Shown one piece after another: positions 40,477 to 47,489 of a DNA stretch of 64,000 nt. The position numbers and the translations under genes were made by a program. This stretch comes from Bacteroidota bacterium (GTDB lineage: Bacteria > Bacteroidota > Rhodothermia > Rhodothermales > Rubricoccaceae): positions 1-64,000 of the forward strand of contig JBCBNX010000012.1 of the NCBI GenBank assembly GCA_039821555.1. The letters run 5' to 3'. Each line of letters begins with the position of its first letter. Position 1 is the stretch's first letter. The notes beneath the pieces were generated by a model, which saw only the letters and a program-made list of their open reading frames with translations, had not been told where the DNA came from and made no database searches.

Positions 40477-41076
40477 TCAGTGTCCGCGCGCGTCCGGCGT
40501 GTTGGCGACGACGCCTAGCTTGGCGAGCCTCACCGTCTTGGCGATCCGTGACACACGAGTCGCCTTGCGCCTCGCTGACTTGATCCACCACAGCACGCCC
40601 TTCTTCGACGAGGCGCTGAAGGCCTCGAACTGTGTGGCGGCGGTAGACTCTTCGGCAAGGGCGTCGCGGAGGTCGTCTGGCACAATCAGGTCCTCGACGC
40701 TGTCGTAGACCGTCCACGACCCGTCGGCTTTGGCGGCCTCGATCTTCGCTCGGCCCACGTCGGTCATCAGCCCCGCGTTTTCGAGTGCATCGACCCGCGT
40801 CTTGTTGAGCCGCGACCAGATGCTCTTCGGCCTGCGCGGGCTGAGGTAGAGCATCGTCCGGTCGGCGTCGAGCTTACGTGGCAGGCTGTCGATCCAGCCG
40901 AAGCAGAGTGCTTCTTCGACAACGCTGTCATAATCGACATAGCGCTCGCCCGTGTGCTTCTTGAACGTGACGAGCCAGATGCCGTCGGGCTGCTCGTGGT
41001 TGGCAGCGAGCCAGGCGCGCCACGCTGCACGGCTGGTGACTTCGAAGCGGTCGGCGGAGTCGAGGGCGGAGGGCAT
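40477..41076 (-). CDS. YdeI/OmpD-associated family protein
   Basis: The 199-residue protein shows the family pattern: SRAAWRAWLAANHEQPDGIW, YDSVVEEALCFGWIDSL, RTMLYLSPRRPKSIWSRLN and a basic C-terminal helix KGVLWWIKSARRKATR. Relatives have been linked to bacteriocin or peptide tolerance, but the biochemical function is unknown. It is a soluble protein without a signal peptide and is convergent with the nhaC-type gene (3 bp apart). Confidence 0.8.
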   Translation of the reverse strand: MPSALDSADRFEVTSRAAWRAWLAANHEQPDGIWLVTFKKHTGERYVDYDSVVEEALCFGWIDSLPRKLDADRTMLYLSPRRPKSIWSRLNKTRVDALENAGLMTDVGRAKIEAAKADGSWTVYDSVEDLIVPDDLRDALAEESTAATQFEAFSASSKKGVLWWIKSARRKATRVSRIAKTVRLAKLGVVANTPDARGH

Positions 41077-41103
41077 GGTGTGGCTGTGCTGGTCTCGACC
41101 GTG

Positions 41104-42687
41104 CTAGTCTCGCCGAGGCGCAGACGCCCAGGGGACATCGGGGCTGCGGTAGAAGTTGATGCCGAGCGCCGTCCATCGCGGGGCCTGCGCGCCGAGGCGA
41201 AGGCGATAAGCGTCCCAGTCGTGCGCTGCCGCAGGCGCCCACCCGAGGTCGGCGACGCCCGCGAGGCGCGGGAACGCCATGAATTCGAGGTCGGCACGCG
41301 TCGAGATCGTCTCGCTCCAGAGTGGTGCCTCGATGCCCTCGATGGCAGTGGCGGGCACGCCGGGCAGCAACGTCGTCGGGTCCCACTCGTAGGCGTCACG
41401 GACGCTGTTCAAGCCCGCCCAGCTGAGGCCGAGTACCGTCGAAGCGTCGTACTTGATGTCGAGGTAGACGCGGTCGGCGGGGGAGAGGATGACCGTCGCA
41501 CCAGCCTCGACCGCCTCGCGGATCTGCGCTTGCGTCTCGGCCTCCGCGGGGCGCCACACCTGCACGATGCTTTGCGGAAGCAGCTCGACCTCGGCGATTT
41601 CGTCCCAGCCGATCACTCTCTTGCCATGCTCAGCGACGATGGTCTGCGCATGCGTCATGAAGGACGCGTATTGCTCCGGCGATAGCTCCCGTACCTCGTC
41701 GCCGCCGAGGTGGAAATGGCTGCCTGGCGTGGCCTGGGCGAGCGTTCGTACCACATCGGTGACGAAGCGGTACGTCACATCCCGTTCAACGCACACGGTG
41801 CTGAAGCCGACTGACGTGCCGGTGTAAAGGGGCGGCGCGACGCCGTCGCAGTTGAGCTCGGCATAGGAGGCAAGCGCCGCGTTCGTGTGTCCAGGTAGGT
41901 CGATTTCGGGAACGATGGTGACGTAGCGTTCAGCGGCATACTGGACGAGTGAGGCGTAGTCGTCGAGCGAGAAGAAGCCGCCCGGTCCGCCCCCGACTTC
42001 GGTGCTACCGCCGATCTCGGTGAGCCGCGGCCAGCCCGGGATTTCGATGCGCCAGCCCTGGTCGTCGGAGAGATGGAGGTGCAGCCGGTTGAGCTTGTGT
42101 AGCGCCATCAGGTCAATCACGCGGCGCACGTCGGCAGGCCCGAAGAAATGGCGCGCGACGTCGAGCATCATGCCGCGCCAGCTAAAGCGAGGCCGGTCCA
42201 CGACGCGCCCAGACGGGACCGTCAGCGGGACGGGGAAGGCCGCATTGTACTCGACGGCCGGTGGTAGCAGCTGTCGAAGTGTCTGCGTCGCATAGAACCA
42301 GCCCGCTGGCTCGTTCGCCGAAAGTGTGATCCGCTCAGGGGAAACGTCGAGGACATAGCCTTCTGCACCAAGCGAGTCGGGAGCCTGGCGGTCGTAGACG
42401 ATGGGGGAAAGTGAGGAGTGCCGTTCCGAGCGGGCGTAGGCACGAGCCTCGACCACGCGCGGACGCGTAGCCTCGCCGAAGCTGAGGAGGTGGGCGAGCA
42501 TCGAGGCGATGCGCGCGGCGTTGAGGTCGCCGTCCGGGACGAGGAGAGGCGTCTCCGGCATGACGGTGAAGGGCGCCGCGTCCGTCCACGTTGCCGCGAG
42601 CGGGGCAGGGAGAAGAAAGGCCTCCTGGGCCGCTGCAGAGCCCCCGATGCACGCGACCAGAACGAGGATCCAGGTTGATCGAAGCAT
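41104..42687 (-). CDS. Beta-N-acetylhexosaminidase (GH20)
   Basis: The 527-residue exported enzyme has a signal peptide (1-20, ending SAAAQ). A GH20b-type N-terminal domain is followed by a TIM barrel with FSWRGMMLDVARHFF, LHLHLSDDQGWRIEI, the catalytic Asp-Glu pair in HLGGDEV and VIGWDEIAE. It removes terminal GlcNAc or GalNAc from chitin-like or glycoconjugate chains by substrate-assisted catalysis. ATG 42687 sets the signal peptide. No T9SS domain is present, so it is probably periplasmic. Confidence 0.92.
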   Translation of the reverse strand: MLRSTWILVLVACIGGSAAAQEAFLLPAPLAATWTDAAPFTVMPETPLLVPDGDLNAARIASMLAHLLSFGEATRPRVVEARAYARSERHSSLSPIVYDRQAPDSLGAEGYVLDVSPERITLSANEPAGWFYATQTLRQLLPPAVEYNAAFPVPLTVPSGRVVDRPRFSWRGMMLDVARHFFGPADVRRVIDLMALHKLNRLHLHLSDDQGWRIEIPGWPRLTEIGGSTEVGGGPGGFFSLDDYASLVQYAAERYVTIVPEIDLPGHTNAALASYAELNCDGVAPPLYTGTSVGFSTVCVERDVTYRFVTDVVRTLAQATPGSHFHLGGDEVRELSPEQYASFMTHAQTIVAEHGKRVIGWDEIAEVELLPQSIVQVWRPAEAETQAQIREAVEAGATVILSPADRVYLDIKYDASTVLGLSWAGLNSVRDAYEWDPTTLLPGVPATAIEGIEAPLWSETISTRADLEFMAFPRLAGVADLGWAPAAAHDWDAYRLRLGAQAPRWTALGINFYRSPDVPWASAPRRD

Positions 42688-42886
42688 GACAAAGGCGAAT
42701 CGTGAACCGAGAGTGCAAGCTACGTGCGCTACAGTGCCTTGGGAGGTTGGACGGTAACAGGGGCCGCGCGATCTTCGACCACCTACTCTCCCCGGACTCA
42801 CAAAGACCGTTACGCAGTCGTTGACCTACCTGTAGGGAGACTCGAGCCGGATTGCTGACGCACTCCCAGTACCACCCTCCATCGTC

Positions 42887-44977
42887 ATGTATCAGCCTCT
42901 CCTGCGGGCATGCGTCCTCACGGTGTGCACGCTTCTCCCTGCATCCGGCCTTCAGGCACAATCCGACGACGATCCTCGCCCGCTCGTGCTTACCGGAGCA
43001 GAGGTCCCCGGTCTGCTTGGTGCGGCCGTGACCGCCCCCGTGTGCTACACCTACACAGACGCCGCTTGGAAGCCTTGTCCGCTGCAGATCGACGAGCGCG
43101 ATGCGCTGGACCCAGCCGCCGCCTATCCCGCTGACATCTTCGACGCCGACGACCTGTTCGGAGGCCCGCTCCAACTCCTCTACACGGCGCCTCAGGACTA
43201 CCCGCACCCCGGGTTTACCCCGATCGTGCCCGTCGACTCTGATCCGACGTTTGACAGCGACGACGAACTGGTGCTCATGCTCCGCTTCTTCGGCGAGCAA
43301 GTCGACCCTGTGGTCTCGCCACCGCCCTTCTCACCGTTGGAGGTCACTGAGTTGGAGGTGAACGACCGCTACGTCTACCTCTACGTGCCAACGATGCCGC
43401 TCGACCAGGCGGGGGGCTTCGACCTCGTGGACTACCAGTTCGACCTGCTTGCCGGGACCTTCCCGGACGACTACAACTTCGAGGGCGACGGCTCCCTGCG
43501 TGACATCTACGGCGACTTCCTCGGTGCAAACCCCGAATACAGCGCCGTCGAGACAGCGTATTACAAGACCTCGTTTGAAGACCGCTGGATCCAGCGCGAG
43601 CTGCTCCTGGCGGACGCAGGCACGAGCGAACGGGAGCGAGCTACCTACGGGGCAGACTTGCTCGACCGCGTCAAGTTGGGAGGGCGCCCGGACCGCATGG
43701 GGCGCGACCCGAACTGCTCGCGGTCGATCTACACGGGTAGTACCCGCCGAGGCACGCTTGGTATCCAGAAGGACGGCCCCATTCGGGCGTTGCGCATCGT
43801 GCAAGGCTCGAACTCGGGTGGCCTCAACCTGGCTACCTATGCTCTCTACGAGCGCATCATCGTCTATCGCATCGCCCACCAGATGCACAGCACGCCCGGC
43901 ACAACGATGTACATCGACTACAGCCCATCGATGGCAGGCATGACGTACTACAGCAACCTCCTCCCGGACGGGGTGCCCGTCGATGGCGCGCCCGATCTAC
44001 CGACTGGTGGCTATTACCAAACCGACTATATCGAATGGGACTATCTCCTGGGGCCGCAGGGCAGCCTCATCAGTCGCTCCGAGGTAGAGACGAACATCCC
44101 CGACTTGTTTCCTTACTCCTACTACGAAGACAACACGACGCCTGAAGTCGAGCAGTGCACCGGCGACGCTGCAGCCTATGCCTCCAATGGCAACGTTTAC
44201 TTCTTTGGGGAGACTACCGGCGGCAACGTTCCCTGGACCGACCCTGCAGACCTGCGTTCGTTCGACAGCGGTGAGCTTCGGACACTGAGCATGGTTCGGA
44301 GCGTCGCCCTTGACGGCGTAGAGCGCACAAAGGCAGAGGCCGATCTTCTCCGCACGACCCTTGCGCGCACACCAGCAGCGTCATCCGCCGTGGTAGAGTC
44401 AGGTGGCTCAATCCCGGTTGAACTGACTACGTTTGATGCGGTGCAGGACGGAGACGCCGTGGTGTTGCGCTGGACGACGGCCTCCGAGACGATCAACGCC
44501 GGGTTCGCCGTCGAGCGGCTCGCTGATGGCGGGGCCTACAAAGAGCTCGCGTTCGTGAGCGGTGCGGGGACGACGACCGAGGCGCAGACCTACACGTGGG
44601 CCGACATCGTACTGCCCTTCGAATCCGACGCACTGCGCTACCGCCTGCGCCAGGTCGACTTCGACGGTAGCTACGCCTACTCGCCTGAAGTCGAGGTGAC
44701 GCGCGCAGTGCCGCAGGCTGTCCGACTTCTGGCACCGTACCCGAACCCGGCCAGCCACCAGGCTTGGATCCGCTACGAGGTGACGCGCCAGGAAGACCTC
44801 TGCATCGAACTGCTCGACGTGCTAGGGCGGCGCGTTGCGGTGCTCGCCGAGGGGCCGCATGCAGCAGGGCGCTACGAAGCGGACTGGTCGCTGGCTCGGT
44901 TGTCCAGCGGCGTCTACCAGGTGCGTCTGGTCGGCGACAGTGCTGCGCACACGCGCCCGCTGGTCGTAGTGCGATGA
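42887..44977 (+). CDS. T9SS cargo protein of unknown function
   Basis: The 696-residue protein has a signal peptide (1-25, ending GLQAQ). Residues 500-600 resemble a fibronectin III-like domain of the SIPVELTTFDAVQDG type that often precedes T9SS sorting domains. The C-terminus is a type A sorting domain (LAPYPNPASHQAWIRYEV, LLDVLGRRVAVL, SSGVYQVRLVGD). The large N-terminal part, with paired cysteines (PVCYTYTDAAWKPC), is unrecognised. It is the last protein gene before the RNA array. Confidence 0.78.
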   Translation: MYQPLLRACVLTVCTLLPASGLQAQSDDDPRPLVLTGAEVPGLLGAAVTAPVCYTYTDAAWKPCPLQIDERDALDPAAAYPADIFDADDLFGGPLQLLYTAPQDYPHPGFTPIVPVDSDPTFDSDDELVLMLRFFGEQVDPVVSPPPFSPLEVTELEVNDRYVYLYVPTMPLDQAGGFDLVDYQFDLLAGTFPDDYNFEGDGSLRDIYGDFLGANPEYSAVETAYYKTSFEDRWIQRELLLADAGTSERERATYGADLLDRVKLGGRPDRMGRDPNCSRSIYTGSTRRGTLGIQKDGPIRALRIVQGSNSGGLNLATYALYERIIVYRIAHQMHSTPGTTMYIDYSPSMAGMTYYSNLLPDGVPVDGAPDLPTGGYYQTDYIEWDYLLGPQGSLISRSEVETNIPDLFPYSYYEDNTTPEVEQCTGDAAAYASNGNVYFFGETTGGNVPWTDPADLRSFDSGELRTLSMVRSVALDGVERTKAEADLLRTTLARTPAASSAVVESGGSIPVELTTFDAVQDGDAVVLRWTTASETINAGFAVERLADGGAYKELAFVSGAGTTTEAQTYTWADIVLPFESDALRYRLRQVDFDGSYAYSPEVEVTRAVPQAVRLLAPYPNPASHQAWIRYEVTRQEDLCIELLDVLGRRVAVLAEGPHAAGRYEADWSLARLSSGVYQVRLVGDSAAHTRPLVVVR

Positions 44978-45028
44978 GCACGAATCTGATGAACTAAAAA
45001 TAAAGAGACATATTTGTGTAGGTTGGTG

Positions 45029-45057
45029 TTGACATGTGTACTTGCGCGCCCTATGTT
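45029..45057 (+). promoter_or_regulatory. Sigma70-like promoter of the RNA array
   Basis: TTGACA (45029-45034) and TATGTT (45052-45057) are separated by exactly 17 bp, a near-consensus housekeeping promoter of the proteobacterial type and unusual among Bacteroidota. The spacer contains ACTTGCGCG, the same string as the 3' side of the Y-like units. A CATATTTG element, closer to the Bacteroidota -7 box, lies just upstream (45009-45016) and recurs at 45623-45630. Confidence 0.6.
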
Positions 45058-45063
45058 GTAATT

Positions 45064-45320
45064 CCTGACGCCGCGCAGCTTGCGCAGTCAATCCAACAGC
45101 ATCCGCTCATGTATTCACGCCGCTCCCATACGAATTGCCTCCTTGGCATCGCCACCGTTCACCGGGGGCAGCAGGGCAACGCTGCCGCTTTGTGGCAGGG
45201 CGGTTCGTTCCCGATGCCGGGTGAGTTCGATGCACCCTACCCCCGAGGTGGGCCGTGACCTTAGGTACGCTGTGCCTGCACGTCCACCCACCTCGGCTCC
45301 GCGCTCAGGTGGGTTTTTTT
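45064..45320 (+). ncRNA. Structured leader RNA ending in a terminator
   Basis: Between the promoter and the T7 tract lies a highly structured stretch. GGCATCG (45145-45151) pairs with CGATGCC (45212-45218) around an inner GGCAGC/GCTGCC hairpin, and GGGTG..CACCC (45219-45237) displays a TTCGA-containing loop like a T arm. The segment CCGAGGTGGG (45243-45252) can pair with CCCACCTCGG (45287-45296), which would prevent the terminator. It could be an independent small RNA or an attenuating leader of the array. I recognise no known family. Confidence 0.5.
45287..45320 (+). terminator. Intrinsic terminator of the leader RNA
   Basis: CCCACCT (45287-45293) and AGGTGGG (45307-45313) flank a 13-nt loop and are followed directly by seven T residues. 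An upstream CCGAGGTGGG can compete for the left arm. Confidence 0.85.
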
Positions 45321-45709
45321 GTGTCCAAACGCTCTATCGGGGCGAATAAGCCACTATGCGTCCAGGGTGCTGCCCACCACTAAAGCACCTACATCCGTTC
45401 ACCAGCCTCGCGCTTCATGCCCAAGACGATGTCCTAGTAGCCACCCTTTCAGCGTCTCCAGACCAGGACATGCACACAACGCACGGTCGCTTACCTCATC
45501 AAACCAAGCGCATTCAGCCTCGCGCTCCGATCCCCGTTTCGGCAACCGAGCAACGCTACAGCCACCCAGGCCGTCACCTGTCTCAGACAAGCGATATCAA
45601 CATAGTTGCGTAAATAAATACGCATATTTGTTCCTTGATAGATTGATTGCTTCGCTGCACGAACGACCGGCGTGCGCCCCGTAAGGCGCGTGCCTGTCCC
45701 AACAACGTG
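45321..45709. other. Intergenic stretch before the first Y-like unit
   Basis: No gene is supported. GCGTA..TACGC (45607-45622) forms a small palindrome next to CATATTTG (45623-45630), which could be the promoter of the array proper. Confidence 0.4.
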
Positions 45710-45831
45710 CGGCTCCGCGCCCTCATGCTCCGAGCGTACACACTTGGTGATGCCATGCCACAAACGGCGTGGTAGGGTTCGACTCCCTGCTCCTGCTTTG
45801 GCAGGTCGCTCAGAGGACTTGCGCGGTGCCG
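45710..45831 (+). ncRNA. Y-like RNA unit 1 (reduced tRNA-like domain)
   Basis: The ends pair as CGGCtCCGCGC (45710-45720) with GCGCGGtGCCG (45821-45831). The inner stem is GAGCG/CGCTC (45732-45736 with 45807-45811). It carries the conserved TACACAC after the inner stem and ACTT before the lower 3' strand. Inside are a 9-bp hairpin (TGCCATGCC..GGCGTGGTA), a T-arm-like GGG TTCGACT CCC, and a CCTGC-TTTG-GCAGG stem that looks like an acceptor stem closed by a tetraloop. A D arm is missing, so this is a reduced tRNA mimic. Confidence 0.65.
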
Positions 45832-45871
45832 TACCCCGCTTCTCTGGAGGTCTCAGCCTTCGGGGTGGCAC

Positions 45872-45944
45872 GGTCTAGTAGCTCAACGGTCAGAGCACCC
45901 GGTTGTCTGCCGGACGGTTGCGGGTTCGAATCCCGCCTGGACCG
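45872..45944 (+). tRNA. tRNA-Asp(GTC)
   Basis: It has a complete cloverleaf: acceptor GGTCTAG/CTGGACC (one G-U), D arm GCTC..GAGC, anticodon loop TTGTCTG (anticodon GTC), T arm GCGGG TTCGAAT CCCGC, discriminator G. CCA is not encoded. It lies between Y-like units 1 and 2. Confidence 0.9.
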
Positions 45945-45946
45945 CT

Positions 45947-46068
45947 CGTTCGCGCCTTCACGTAGCACGCATACACACTAGCTCAATCGGTTAGAGCGCT
46001 TGACTGCTAATCAAGAGGTTGTGGGTTCGATTCCCACGTACAACCAGCGTGCCCGACTTGCGCGGACG
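45947..46068 (+). ncRNA. Y-like RNA unit 2 carrying an unpermuted tRNA body
   Basis: The lower stem is CGTTCGCGC (45947-45955) with GCGCGGACG (46060-46068) and the inner stem GCACGC/GCGTGC (45965-45970 with 46047-46052). The conserved ATACACAC and CCGACTT flank them. Inside, in normal order, are a D arm (GCTC..GAGC), an anticodon arm (CTTGA CTGCTAA TCAAG, anticodon GCT at 46006-46008) and a T arm (GTGGG TTCGATT CCCAC). No normal 7-bp acceptor stem exists: the 5' strand is the shared TACACAC and does not pair with GTACAAC. The Y stem thus stands where the acceptor should be. Confidence 0.6.
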
Positions 46069-46079
46069 TCCCTTGCAGC

Positions 46080-46263
46080 AGCAGCGCGCCCCAACGGCGC
46101 AGGCGTACACACATCGTCTCGCAAGAGACTCGTAGGTTCGAATCCTACCAGCCCCTCCTCTCGGTTTCCGCCAGGGGGCTGTGGCAGAGTGGTTGAATGC
46201 AATGTGCTTCGAGCGCAGTGACCATGGTCGCTGCGTCACCGCCTACGCGACTTGCGCGGTGGC
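46080..46263 (+). ncRNA. Y-like RNA unit 3 with a permuted tRNA-Ser-like domain
   Basis: The lower stem is CGCGC/GCGCG around 46085 and 46254; the inner stem is AGGCG/CGCCT (46101-46105 with 46240-46244). The interior begins with a tRNA 3' half: CACAT (46110-46114), variable arm GTCTC GCAA GAGAC, T arm GTAGG TTCGAAT CCTAC and acceptor CAGCCCC. After an 18-nt linker comes the matching 5' half: acceptor GGGGCTG, a class II D arm, and ATGTG pairing with CACAT. The acceptor, variable, T and anticodon stems all pair without mismatch. A palindromic hairpin (46214-46235) is inserted on the 3' side. Confidence 0.75.
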
Positions 46264-46317
46264 AGCTGCTACGTCCCACATACTTTGCAACGCAGATAAC
46301 TCTGCACAGCGGACGAG

Positions 46318-46420
46318 GTCCCTGTAGGCGAATGGCAAGCCGCCACGCCCGGAGAATCATCAGGGCAACGTGGAGACTGCGAGTTCGCCCTCACATCGAA
46401 AGACAAGGCTGCCAGGGATA
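46318..46420 (+). ncRNA. tRNA-like RNA with enlarged anticodon arm (possibly degenerate)
   Basis: GTCCCTG (46318-46324) pairs with CAGGGAT (46413-46419) like an acceptor stem, followed by A and CC. T8-A9 and a D arm (GGC GAATGGCAA GCC) follow. CCACG/CGTGG then encloses 21 nt instead of a 7-nt anticodon loop, with an inner CCC/GGG pairing. No regular T arm can be drawn. It is either a decayed class II tRNA, a tRNA with an insertion, or another mimic. Confidence 0.35.
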
Positions 46421-46450
46421 CCGCTTCTTCCAGGTAGTACGGCGAGTAGC

Positions 46451-46596
46451 ACCGCGCCCACACGCAGACGGCGTACATACTCTCGCCAGCGGGCTCGCCC
46501 GCACCAACGATGGGAGCGCTCCTGAGTAGGGCGCTGCAAGTCGGGCCCCTCAGTAGCCGACATGCCGCAAGGCACCGCCGTCCGGACTTGCGTGGT
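46451..46596 (+). ncRNA. Y-like RNA unit 4 (diverged interior)
   Basis: The lower stem is ACCGCGC (46451-46457) with GCGTGGT (46590-46596, one G-U) and the inner stem is a perfect GACGGCG/CGCCGTC (46467-46473 with 46576-46582). TACATAC and CGGACTT flank them as in the other units. The interior has hairpins GCGGG-CTCG-CCCGC, AGCGC..GCGCT, GTCGG..CCGAC and TGCC-GCAA-GGCA, but no TTCGA T loop. Its tRNA likeness is therefore weak. Confidence 0.6.
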
Positions 46597-46648
46597 CCGC
46601 GCTCGCGACGGTCCTACCTGAACACAAGCACCTCGTGCGTGCCACCTA

Positions 46649-46725
46649 GCACCGGTAGCCCAACTGGAAGAGGCACGTGGCTCAGAACCACGTCAGTGGG
46701 GGTTCGACTCCCTCCCGGTGTACCA
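46649..46725 (+). tRNA. tRNA-Leu(CAG), class I shape
   Basis: Acceptor GCACCGG/CCGGTGT, D stem GCC/GGC, anticodon arm CGTGG CTCAGAA CCACG (anticodon CAG at 46683-46685), variable loop of 5, T arm GGGGG TTCGACT CCCTC, discriminator A and encoded CCA. Bacterial tRNA-Leu normally has a long variable arm; this one does not. Similar short tRNA-Leu genes occur in phage sets, so transfer from a mobile element is likely. Charging identity is uncertain. Confidence 0.8.
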
Positions 46726-46743
46726 CGTCAGCCCCGCGCTGAC
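46726..46743. repeat. Hairpin in an inter-tRNA spacer
   Basis: CGTCAGC and GCTGACG form a 7-bp stem directly between the CCA of tRNA-Leu and tRNA-Pro. It may be a processing or stability element. Confidence 0.4.
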
Positions 46744-46748
46744 GCCCT

Positions 46749-46825
46749 CTGGAGCTAGCTCAAGTGGATAGAGCACCGGCTTTGGGAGCTGGGGGTTGCA
46801 GGTTCGAGTCCTGCGCTTCAGACCA
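46749..46825 (+). tRNA. tRNA-Pro(TGG)
   Basis: Acceptor CTGGAGC/GCTTCAG, D arm GCTC..GAGC, anticodon arm CCGGC TTTGGGA GCTGG (anticodon TGG), T arm GCAGG TTCGAGT CCTGC, discriminator A, encoded CCA. All arms are regular. Confidence 0.92.
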
Positions 46826-46855
46826 CGATGCCGACCTCACGGGGTCGCCGTCAGC

Positions 46856-46935
46856 GCGCCGTGCCATGGGGGACACGGCGCACGCGCCCGGCCACCAGCG
46901 GCGGGTGGGGAGGTCTCCCCGCCGTGGCCGGGCGC
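46856..46935. repeat. Pair of long GC-rich hairpins in a tRNA spacer
   Basis: GCGCCGTG/CACGGCGC (46856-46881) is followed by a perfect 12-bp stem, GCGCCCGGCCAC/GTGGCCGGGCGC (46884-46935), with an inner GGGGAG/CTCCCC helix. No T tract follows. The stems are stronger than needed for termination and may guide processing, or be remnants of mimic RNAs. Confidence 0.45.
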
Positions 46936-46965
46936 CTGGTCAGCGGTGCCTACCGGCACCCACTC

Positions 46966-47036
46966 CGGACCGTAGCTCACCGGTAGAGCGGCTGGCTGAA
47001 GCCCAGCGCGAGATGGTTCGACTCCATCCGGTCCGG
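46966..47036 (+). tRNA. tRNA-Phe(GAA)
   Basis: Acceptor CGGACCG/CGGTCCG, D arm GCTC..GAGC, anticodon arm GCTGG CTGAAGC CCAGC (anticodon GAA), T arm GATGG TTCGACT CCATC, discriminator G. The first pair is C-G rather than G-C, and CCA is not encoded directly. Confidence 0.87.
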
Positions 47037-47073
47037 CTCCAACGCTCACCCATGTGCAGCGAAGCGAATCCTA

Positions 47074-47146
47074 CGGGTCGAAGCTCAATTGGAGGAGTCC
47101 CTGGCTACGAACCAGGAGGGTGCGAGTTCGAATCTCGCCGACCCGT
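47074..47146 (+). tRNA. tRNA-Arg(ACG)
   Basis: Acceptor CGGGTCG/CGACCCG, anticodon arm CCTGG CTACGAA CCAGG (anticodon ACG), T arm GCGAG TTCGAAT CTCGC, discriminator T. Position 8 is A instead of the near-universal T, and the D stem is imperfect. A34 would need TadA editing to inosine. Confidence 0.85.
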
Positions 47147-47168
47147 CTAGAGCCATCGAGGCTCACCA

Positions 47169-47239
47169 GACGATGTGGTGCAATGGCAGCATGCCTGGCT
47201 TCCAACCAGGGGATGCGGGTTCGAGCCCCGCCGTCGTCT
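47169..47239 (+). tRNA. tRNA-Gly(TCC)
   Basis: Acceptor GACGATG/CGTCGTC, D arm GTGC..GCAT, anticodon arm CCTGG CTTCCAA CCAGG (anticodon TCC), T arm GCGGG TTCGAGC CCCGC, discriminator T. All stems pair. Confidence 0.9.
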
Positions 47240-47241
47240 CT

Positions 47242-47312
47242 GTGACCGTGTTGTAACGGTAGCATGATAGGCTGTGTCCCTGTCAGTGTGGGTTCGAGTC
47301 CCATCGGTCACC
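47242..47312 (+). tRNA. tRNA-His(GTG)
   Basis: Acceptor GTGACCG/CGGTCAC, anticodon arm ATAGG CTGTGTC CCTGT (anticodon GTG), T arm GTGGG TTCGAGT CCCAT. Discriminator C fits histidine, but the usual G-1 is not encoded (T there). The D stem keeps only about three pairs. It begins 3 nt after tRNA-Gly. Confidence 0.85.
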
Positions 47313-47317
47313 AACGA

Positions 47318-47387
47318 ACGCTTGTGATGCGGGGCATCCTGCTGGTCTCCAAAACCAGCGGCGCGGGTTCGATTCCTGCCAGGCGTG
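47318..47387 (+). tRNA. tRNA-Trp(CCA) with a minimal D arm
   Basis: Acceptor ACGCTTG/CAGGCGT, anticodon arm CTGGT CTCCAAA ACCAG (anticodon CCA at 47349-47351), T arm GCGGG TTCGATT CCTGC, discriminator G. The D arm is GATGC-GGG-GCATC: five pairs and only a three-base loop, far shorter than the normal 7-11 nt loop. The gene is only 70 nt long. Confidence 0.78.
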
Positions 47388-47489
47388 CAGGGCGCGTGTT
47401 GCTGTGAACCTGTGAAGCCGTACTGCCGTGGCGTTTCTCGCTGAACACGGCAAAACCGCCACACGGCCGCACAGCATCACTCTTCAACT

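Noticed and set aside
46004..46010. An amber-suppressor anticodon (CTA) in unit 2 that might read the TAG in the HAD-like gene
   Set aside because: The 5-bp stem CTTGA/TCAAG fixes the loop so that the anticodon is GCT; CTA would need a shifted loop.
45979..46037. A normal tRNA-Ser(GCT) gene
   Set aside because: It has no pairing acceptor stem and lacks the class II variable arm; a regular tRNA-Ser(GCT) exists at 47735. It fits better as the body of Y-like unit 2.
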